Assembly: GCF_010365285.1 (NCBI RefSeq)
Contig: NZ_CP048286.1
Span: forward strand, 6,250,001 to 6,314,000
Source of the DNA: Paenibacillus rhizovicinus
Lineage (GTDB): Bacteria > Bacillota > Bacilli > Paenibacillales > Paenibacillaceae
Direction of reading: 5' to 3'
DNA: 64,000 nt
Each line of letters starts with the position of its first letter. Positions within the stretch are counted from its first letter, which is position 1. Below, piece after piece: positions 58,798-64,000 of this stretch. The notes under the pieces are model-generated. The model was not told the DNA's origin and did not search any database. It worked only from the letters and a program-made list of their open reading frames with translations. The position numbers and the translations under genes were made by a program.

Positions 58798-60057
58798 ATG
58801 AAATCCAGAATCGGTTGGAAGACTTCGGCAATCGGCATCACGGCTGCGGTGCTCGTCATCGCAAGTTTCACGGCATCACACGGCAAGAATGAAGCGGCTG
58901 CGGCATCGAAACAAGCAAAGAATGTCATTCTTTTCGTAGGCGACGGCATGGGCACTGCGCAGCGCGATGCCATTCGCCTTGCGACGGTCGGCGAAAAAGG
59001 ACAATTGGCCATGGACGCTATGCCTTACCTCGGATTGATTCATACGAGCTCCACGACTCCGGTAACGGATTCGGCTGCGGCTGCCACGGCTTTCGCAAGC
59101 GGCGTGAAAACGTACAATGGCGCAATCGGCGTCGACCCGAACAAGAAGAATGTCAAAACGATTATGGAATATGCCAAAGAAATGGGCAAATCGACAGGCC
59201 TCGTAACAACGAGCCAAATTACGGATGCGACGCCGGCAGCTTTCGCTTCTCACGTGTTAGACCGTTCCAAGCAAAGCGATATCGCGCTTCAATATATAAC
59301 GAAATCGAAAGTGGATGTTCTGCTAGGCGGCGGCGAAGATTTCTGGTACCCGGCTGGGCAAGCAGGCGGCTTCAAGGACGAGCAACCGGACGATCCGTCC
59401 GAGAAAAGCAAAGGCACGCAGGGCAACCTCGTCGATAAAGCGAAATCGCTCGGCTACACGTACGTGAAAAACAAAGCGGACATGGTTAAAGCGAAAGGCA
59501 AAGTACTCGGCTTGTTCGCCAACGAAGAAATGTTCCAACAGCGCCCCGAAGGCGAAGGCGACATCTACAATCCGGTCGTTTCCTTGCCAGATATGACGAA
59601 GAAAGCACTAGATACGCTATCGTCGAACAAAAAAGGATTCTTCCTCATGGTAGAAGAAGAAGCGACGGACGAAATGGCGCATCAAAACAACGCGAAATTG
59701 ACGATCAAAGCCGGTCAACAGCTGGATCAATCGGTACAAATCGCGAAAAATTATGCAAAAGCACATCCGGATACACTCGTACTCGTACTGGCTGACCACG
59801 AAACAGGCGGCTTCTCGATCGAGGAAGTCGACGCTAACGACGAGTCCGGCGATGGCATTTCCAAAGAAGACGGACCGTTTGCAATCGCAAACTCCAAATT
59901 GAACTTCGTCGTTGACTGGACAACTTCCGGTCATACGGCGGTTGATGTACCTGTAACGGTTACGGGTACGGGCGCTGAACTGTTCTCCGGCGTTTACGAG
60001 AATACAGGTATCTTCACGCGTCTAGCGCAAGCTATGGGCGTAAAGCTTCCTAAATAA
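58798..60057 (+). CDS. phoA: Alkaline phosphatase, PhoA family, secreted
   Basis: A 419-residue exported enzyme with a signal peptide (about 1-36, ending NEAAAAS). FVGDGMG and the Ser nucleophile in TDSAAAATAF are standard; metal ligands follow in VEEEATDEMAHQNN, LVLADHETGGF and SGHTAVDVPV. It hydrolyses phosphomonoesters outside the cell to supply phosphate. The EEEATDEMAH form of the second metal motif differs from the common EGxxIDxxxH and may tune metal use. AGGAGG is 7 bases before ATG. It probably belongs to the PhoP regulon. Confidence 0.93.
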   Translation: MKSRIGWKTSAIGITAAVLVIASFTASHGKNEAAAASKQAKNVILFVGDGMGTAQRDAIRLATVGEKGQLAMDAMPYLGLIHTSSTTPVTDSAAAATAFASGVKTYNGAIGVDPNKKNVKTIMEYAKEMGKSTGLVTTSQITDATPAAFASHVLDRSKQSDIALQYITKSKVDVLLGGGEDFWYPAGQAGGFKDEQPDDPSEKSKGTQGNLVDKAKSLGYTYVKNKADMVKAKGKVLGLFANEEMFQQRPEGEGDIYNPVVSLPDMTKKALDTLSSNKKGFFLMVEEEATDEMAHQNNAKLTIKAGQQLDQSVQIAKNYAKAHPDTLVLVLADHETGGFSIEEVDANDESGDGISKEDGPFAIANSKLNFVVDWTTSGHTAVDVPVTVTGTGAELFSGVYENTGIFTRLAQAMGVKLPK

Positions 60058-60094
60058 AGCACGCCAATAAAGCACATCTATCGGATGAATGTAC

Positions 60095-60131
60095 AAGAAG
60101 CTGTCTCCAGAAATGGAGGCAGCTTCTTTCT
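60095..60131 (+). terminator. Terminator of the phosphatase gene
   Basis: AAGAAGCTGTCTCC (60095-60108) pairs with GGAGGCAGCTTCTT (60115-60128) around AGAAAT, then TCT. Confidence 0.85.
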
Positions 60132-60138
60132 ATATGCA

Positions 60139-60167
60139 TTGAATTATAATTCAAAAGGTTGTATATT
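60139..60167 (+). promoter_or_regulatory. Promoter with palindromic operator for GNAT gene
   Basis: TTGAAT (60139-60144), 17-base spacer, TATATT (60162-60167). The 16-bp perfect palindrome TTGAATTATAATTCAA (60139-60154) covers the -35, and a second dyad TAATT-CAT-AATTA is at 60167-60179. MarR- or similar dimer binding is inferred. Confidence 0.55.
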
Positions 60168-60203
60168 AATTCATAATTATTCGCTAGAAGGAGGCACATG
60201 CCA

Positions 60204-60971
60204 ATGACGGTTGCGATCGAAGAATTGACGATGAATGCTTGGCCGGCCGGGCAGACGGCGGCGCATGGCGGATGGCTGCTCCGTTTGGCGGAAGGGTTCA
60301 CGAAGCGGGCGAATTCCGTCCATCCCTTGTATGCGGGAGCGGAAACGGCGGAATCGATGCAGCGGAAAATCGAAACCTGCGAGGCCTTCTATCAACGGGC
60401 GGGTCAGGATACGATTTTCAAGCTGACGCCGTTCGCTCCGGCCGGACTCGATTGCACCCTCGAGGAACGCGGCTACGTGCTGCAGGATCCTTCTCGTGTT
60501 ATGATGTTAGGGGATCTGACATTGCTGCGCTTACCGGCGAAGAATGAACCCGGCATCGCAGTCGAATGCGAGGATCGGTTAACTTATAGCTGGCTGGATC
60601 TGATGTGCGGCTTCAACGGAATTCCTTCTTGCCAAGAAGGCTCGGCGGCGCGGATCATGCATGCCATTACGATGAAGACGGGCTATTTTACGCTCCATGC
60701 GCATGGGATACCGGCCGCTTGCGGCTTGGCCGTCATCGAAGGGGATTATGTCGGCCTGTACGATATCGTGACCGCATCTTCGTTCCGCAACCAGGGGATC
60801 GGCGAACGTCTGATTCTGCATATGCTGCAATGGGCGGGAAAGAACGGCGCTTCGCGCAGTTACCTGCAAGTCGTGCAGAACAACGCGCCGGCTAACCGCT
60901 TATACGCAAAATTAAAATACGAGGAGCTCTATCCGTATTGGTACCGCGTCAAACAACGTAATTTGCATTAG
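60204..60971 (+). CDS. GNAT acetyltransferase (two-domain)
   Basis: A 255-residue protein: an N-terminal GNAT-like half (AWPAGQTAAHGGWLLRLAEG) and a C-terminal half with acetyl-CoA loop FRNQGIGERLILHML and NNAPANRLYAKLKYEELYPY. This long form is common in Bacilli with unknown substrate. ATG 60204 is 9 bases after AAGGAGG, better than ATG 60198 at 3. Possibly controlled by the palindrome upstream. Confidence 0.87.
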   Translation: MTVAIEELTMNAWPAGQTAAHGGWLLRLAEGFTKRANSVHPLYAGAETAESMQRKIETCEAFYQRAGQDTIFKLTPFAPAGLDCTLEERGYVLQDPSRVMMLGDLTLLRLPAKNEPGIAVECEDRLTYSWLDLMCGFNGIPSCQEGSAARIMHAITMKTGYFTLHAHGIPAACGLAVIEGDYVGLYDIVTASSFRNQGIGERLILHMLQWAGKNGASRSYLQVVQNNAPANRLYAKLKYEELYPYWYRVKQRNLH

Positions 60972-61001
60972 CAGATTCGTTTCAAGAGGGAGTGTAATGG
61001 A

Positions 61002-61424
61002 ATGACGACGATTCAGCTTCGAGGCCATCATTTGCTATGTTTGCTCGGGTTCCGGGGAATGGGGTATTCGGAAGCTTATGCGGCGAACATGGCCCGGGTG
61101 TACAACCGGCTGCGCGAGGAACCCGATACAGCGGTGACGATCGTCGCCGGGCCGGATGAGTTATGCGCTTGTTTCCCCGCTAACGCGGAACCGCACTGCG
61201 AGAATGCTTCGGTATCGCAGCTTGACGAGAGCGTGCTCGCCAAGCTGGAACTGGACATCGGACATTCGCTGCCATGGTCGGCAGTGATCGAGCGCGTGCG
61301 CGGCAATGTCGAACCGGAGGACATTAATACGCTGTGCCACACCTGCCAGTGGCGTTCTTACGGCGTATGCGAGGCAGGCGTCCGCACGGTGAAGAGCGGT
61401 CAGCAGCTGCCGCCGCTGCCGTAG
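61002..61424 (+). CDS. DUF1284 domain protein
   Basis: A 140-residue Cys-rich protein with the DUF1284 start LRGHHLLCLLGFRGMGYS and Cys-containing segments (ELCACFPANAEPHC, NTLCHTCQW, YGVCEAGV) that may bind iron-sulfur or zinc. The family is uncharacterised. AGAGGGAG lies 9 bases before the ATG. The 3' end and following bases (61409-61450) are a repetitive CTGCCGCC-type tract. It is convergent to the LysR gene. Confidence 0.87.
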   Translation: MTTIQLRGHHLLCLLGFRGMGYSEAYAANMARVYNRLREEPDTAVTIVAGPDELCACFPANAEPHCENASVSQLDESVLAKLELDIGHSLPWSAVIERVRGNVEPEDINTLCHTCQWRSYGVCEAGVRTVKSGQQLPPLP

Positions 61425-61496
61425 CTGCCGCCATTGCCGCCGCTACCGGGGAAGCATTAGACGCTAGCGGTATAGCAAGCCGCCTCCGACTATGAA

Positions 61497-62402
61497 TTAC
61501 TCCGCCTTCTTCTCGTCTGCCGCAGGCAGCAGTTCCAGGAATCGCTTGGCCGCTTCGGAGCGCGGAACGCCATGAAGCGTGGCGATCCCGATTCCGCGTG
61601 GCGGCACCGGCTCAACCAGCGGGATTTCGACCAGTTCGCCCGCGTGCAATTCCGCGCGATAATTATCCCGTACGACGAAAGCAAGTCCGAGTCCGTTCTT
61701 CGCGAAATCCGCGAGCAAATCCATGCTGCCCAGCTCAAGCTCGGGCTGCAGCTTCACCCCGAACGCCTCGGCGTGCTTGTCCAAATGCCGGCGGGTGCTC
61801 GTTCCTTCCTCCAGCATCAGGAGCGGGTATCGTTCCAATGCTTGCAGACGCAGCGGCTCGCCGGCCAAGTGGGCATAATGGCGCCCGCCGACCAGGCAAT
61901 CCTGCTGCGGCGAACTGGCCGTAATGTCCGCCTTGCCGTCCGCGGCCGGCAGGTTGACGATGCCGAGATCAATCGCCCCTTCCTTCAATAAAGCAAGCGT
62001 CTCCGGCGTCGTCCGGTTCGTGACGCGAATGCGGATTTGCGGATACAGGCGATGATATTGCGCCAAGTAGGGAAGCAGAAAATGCTTGCACAACGAATCG
62101 CCCGCCCCGATGCGGATTTCCCCGAACGCGAGCTGGTGCATCTCGAGAATCTTTTTCTCGCCTGCTTCCACGAAATTGAATGCTTGCTCTACATAGCGAA
62201 ATAACAGCTCGCCCTCCGCGGTAAGCTGCACGCCTCTCGCTCCGCGAATGAACAGTGCCCCGCCTAGCATCTCTTCCAGCTGCTTTAACGTATGACTGAC
62301 CGCAGGCTGCGTAATATGCAGTTTCTCGGCTGCGCGCGACAGGCTCCCCGTCTTGGCGCACCAATAGAAGCTGCGATACCATTCCAAATTAATCTCCGGC
62401 AT
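61497..62402 (-). CDS. LysR-type transcriptional regulator
   Basis: A 301-residue regulator: N-terminal winged HTH (FYWCAKTGSLSRAAEKLHIT, QPAVSHTLKQLEEMLGGALF) and a periplasmic-binding-like effector domain (GEIRIGAGDSLCKHFLLPYL). It is divergent from a purA-like gene with a 112-base gap holding an operator-like dyad, the usual arrangement for control of the neighbour. The coinducer is unknown. Confidence 0.92.
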   Translation of the reverse strand: MPEINLEWYRSFYWCAKTGSLSRAAEKLHITQPAVSHTLKQLEEMLGGALFIRGARGVQLTAEGELLFRYVEQAFNFVEAGEKKILEMHQLAFGEIRIGAGDSLCKHFLLPYLAQYHRLYPQIRIRVTNRTTPETLALLKEGAIDLGIVNLPAADGKADITASSPQQDCLVGGRHYAHLAGEPLRLQALERYPLLMLEEGTSTRRHLDKHAEAFGVKLQPELELGSMDLLADFAKNGLGLAFVVRDNYRAELHAGELVEIPLVEPVPPRGIGIATLHGVPRSEAAKRFLELLPAADEKKAE

Positions 62403-62416
62403 AGCTATTACCTCTC

Positions 62417-62442
62417 TTGATATCTCATATTAGTTATATCAA
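62417..62442. promoter_or_regulatory. LysR operator-like inverted repeat between the divergent genes
   Basis: TTGATAT (62417-62423) and ATATCAA (62436-62442) form a perfect dyad with a 12-base AT-rich spacer, overlapping the likely -35 region of the purA-like gene, whose -10 TATAAT is at 62467-62472. Confidence 0.55.
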
Positions 62443-62514
62443 TTATTCTTATGTCATGGCTTCCATTATAATCAACCTTGCAGCACATTCACAAGGGCGA
62501 GGAGAGATTCGGCG

Positions 62515-63795
62515 ATGACAGTGACGGCGATCGTAGGAGCGAATTGGGGAGACGAAGGCAAGGGGAAGGTAACGGATATATTGGCGGCGGACGCCGCGTT
62601 CATCGTGCGCTATCAAGGCGGCAGCAACGCGGGCCATACGATCATTAACGAATATGGAAAGTTTGTGCTTCATCTGCTGCCTTCGGGCGTTTTTTATCCG
62701 CATGCAACCAATGTCATCGGCCCGGGGACGGCACTCGATATGGAGGTTCTGTTCCAGGAGCTGGAAGCGTTGACGGCGCGAGGGGTACGGGAACCGAAGC
62801 TGGCCGTGTCCGAAAGGGCGCAAATCGTCATGCCGTATCACCGATTGTTCGATCAGCTGGAAGAAGAGCGGCTCGGGAGCGCCGGCTTCGGTTCGACGAG
62901 ACGCGGCATTGCGCCGTTCTTCGCGGACAAGTACGCCAAGCTCGGTATTCAGGTATCCGATTTGTTCGACGAATCGCGGCTGCGGCGCAAATTGGAACAA
63001 TCGCTTGCCGCCAAGAATATCTTGCTGCAGCATCTCTATAAAAGCGAACCGATTACGGTCGATTCGCTGCTGCCGGGGCTGACCGCCTATGGCCGGCAAT
63101 TGAAGCCATTGGTAACGGATACGACGGCCATGCTCCAGCAGGCAAATACGGAAGGAGCGCGAATTCTTGTCGAAGGTCAGCTAGGCGCGCTTCGCGATCC
63201 CGATCATGGTATTTATCCATTCTCAACCTCCTCGTCGACGCTAGCCGGCTTCGCTTCGGTAGGTGCGGGACTGCCGCCCGGTTCGATAACGGACATCGTT
63301 GCCGTCACGAAAGCCTATTCCAGCTGCGTCGGGGCGGGACCGTTCGTCACGGAGCTTCACGGGGAGGAAGGGGAGGAGCTCAGGCGGCGAGGCGGCGATG
63401 CCGGCGAATACGGGGCATTGACGGGACGGCCAAGGCGGGTAGGCTGGTTCGATGTGACGGCCACGAGGTACGGCTGCCGCGTGCAAGGCGCAACCTCGGT
63501 GACGCTGACGAATTTGGATGTGCTTGGTTACTTGCCGGACATTCCGGTATGTACCGGTTACCGGCTGCCGGACGGCACGGCCGTCGAAGAGTTCCCTGTT
63601 CCTGCGCTGCTGGAATCGGCAGAGCCGGTTATCACGACGCTTCCGGGCTGGGAATGCGACATTGCCGCTGCGAGAAGTTTCAATGAACTGCCCCAGGCTG
63701 CACAGGCATACGTCGCCTTCATTGAACGGCAGATCGGCGTTCCGATCACGCGCATTTCGGTCGGACCGCGGCGCGAGCAAGTGATCGAGCGATAG
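62515..63795 (+). CDS. Adenylosuccinate synthetase paralogue with altered IMP pocket
   Basis: A 426-residue full-length PurA homologue. Catalytic Asp (NWGDEGKGK) and His (SNAGHT) and the GTP-binding NSIDVL-like LTNLDVLG are present, with GRPRRVGWFD. Two pocket changes stand out: the loop that is EGAQG in known enzymes reads EGQLG, putting Leu at the position of the IMP-binding Gln (E. coli Gln224), and GATTGR reads GALTGR (Thr300 to Leu). The normal role is IMP plus Asp plus GTP to adenylosuccinate. This copy is divergent from a LysR gene and so probably a specialised second copy. GGAGAG precedes ATG by 8 bases. Confidence 0.88.
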   Translation: MTVTAIVGANWGDEGKGKVTDILAADAAFIVRYQGGSNAGHTIINEYGKFVLHLLPSGVFYPHATNVIGPGTALDMEVLFQELEALTARGVREPKLAVSERAQIVMPYHRLFDQLEEERLGSAGFGSTRRGIAPFFADKYAKLGIQVSDLFDESRLRRKLEQSLAAKNILLQHLYKSEPITVDSLLPGLTAYGRQLKPLVTDTTAMLQQANTEGARILVEGQLGALRDPDHGIYPFSTSSSTLAGFASVGAGLPPGSITDIVAVTKAYSSCVGAGPFVTELHGEEGEELRRRGGDAGEYGALTGRPRRVGWFDVTATRYGCRVQGATSVTLTNLDVLGYLPDIPVCTGYRLPDGTAVEEFPVPALLESAEPVITTLPGWECDIAAARSFNELPQAAQAYVAFIERQIGVPITRISVGPRREQVIER

Positions 63796-63837
63796 CTATT
63801 TGCAGGTATTCGCGGCAGTCCGGAGCGTTGAAATAAT

Positions 63838-63867
63838 TTGATTTGTCATGGGTAAGAATGGTAAGAT
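63838..63867 (+). promoter_or_regulatory. Possible promoter for CDF transporter gene
   Basis: TTGATT (63838-63843), 18-base spacer, TAAGAT (63862-63867), 51 bases before the start codon. Confidence 0.35.
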
Positions 63868-63918
63868 GCCCCTACAAGAAAGGCGCTTGGCCGTGGAAAG
63901 GAATTGAGGAGAGACATC

Positions 63919-64000
63919 TTGGAAAATCGATCGTCAGTCATTGCCATGTGGGTTTCTCTGCTCAGCAACGTGGTTCTTACGGGCCTCAAATTAATTGTAG
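63919..64000 (+). CDS. Cation diffusion facilitator transporter, N-terminal start only
   Basis: The frame MENRSSVIAMWVSLLSNVVL TGLKLIV runs off the right window edge after 27 codons. This opening, with W-V-S-L-x-SN-x-x-L-T-x-x-K-L-x-V, is that of CDF proteins (zinc, iron or manganese exporters). Start TTG 63919 has GAGGAGAG 5 bases upstream. Confidence 0.75.
   Translation, partial: MENRSSVIAMWVSLLSNVVLTGLKLIV

Noticed and set aside
62515..63795. PurZ-type (diaminopurine) synthetase
   Set aside because: The catalytic Asp of WGDEGKGK is kept, whereas PurZ loses it; no phage genes or dATP-specific partners are nearby.

Overview
The window looks like chromosome from a spore-forming, moderately high-GC Firmicute of the Paenibacillaceae (Paenibacillus or Cohnella type). 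The evidence is Bacillus-like genes (YqzE, YqhG/YqhH, YhaO/YhaN, YkvI, a YjcZ-type sporulation peptide, small alarmone synthetase), strong AGGAGG ribosome sites, frequent TTG/GTG starts, sigma-A promoters and many hairpin-plus-T terminators. I see no phage genes, insertion sequences, CRISPR array, rRNA or replication origin. The species call is inference from gene content; I could not search databases.

Layout. 1-2.7 kb: partial citramalate synthase (minus), DNA polymerase IV, ferredoxin. 2.8-9.9 kb: a co-directional signalling and cell-envelope block made of a CHASE2 adenylate cyclase, a FecR/cohesin-like secreted protein, an NHL-repeat protein with a copper-amine-oxidase-N domain, and an L,D-transpeptidase, followed by a tiny membrane protein on the minus strand. 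10-14.5 kb: pyrD, small alarmone synthetase, DUF309 protein, RsuA-type pseudouridine synthase, Cof-type HAD phosphatase, YjcZ peptide. 14.8-24.1 kb: small metabolic and accessory genes (LysE exporter, three acetyltransferases, two lipoproteins, VanZ, YjjG-type HAD, a eukaryotic-type HisA, zinc formaldehyde dehydrogenase, GyrI-like protein, PhzF). 24.2-26.1 kb: queD-queE-queC. 26.3-29.2 kb: diguanylate cyclase (minus), then a two-gene cassette of a phosphoribosyltransferase-HAD fusion and a second QueD. 29.4-35.4 kb: glycosyltransferase, YhaO, YhaN. 35.5-40.1 kb: YkvI-like and ArsB-like transporters, a lipoprotein, xanthine phosphoribosyltransferase and two small unknown proteins.

40.2-49.3 kb: three tRNA-Leu(CAG) genes. 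The first and second enclose about 8.5 kb with a duplicated 100-bp leader element, a small low-GC protein, a decayed HemAT-like chemoreceptor pseudogene, and a 1684-residue cell-wall-anchored repeat protein paired with a class B sortase. This is the most island-like part of the window. 49.4-64 kb: an unknown beta-type protein, divergent polysaccharide deacetylase, CwlD-like amidase, YqzE, a secreted unknown, YqhG and the SNF2 helicase YqhH, an alpha/beta hydrolase, an SDR protein, two acetyltransferases, a PhoA-type alkaline phosphatase behind a probable PHO box, a DUF1284 protein, a LysR regulator divergent from a PurA paralogue with an altered IMP pocket, and the start of a cation-diffusion-facilitator transporter.

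The best candidates for undescribed biology are the PRTase-HAD/QueD2 cassette next to the preQ0 genes, the CHASE2 cyclase-FecR-NHL operon, the LysR-linked PurA paralogue, the eukaryotic-type HisA inside a VanZ-HAD operon, and the tRNA-bounded adhesin-sortase island.
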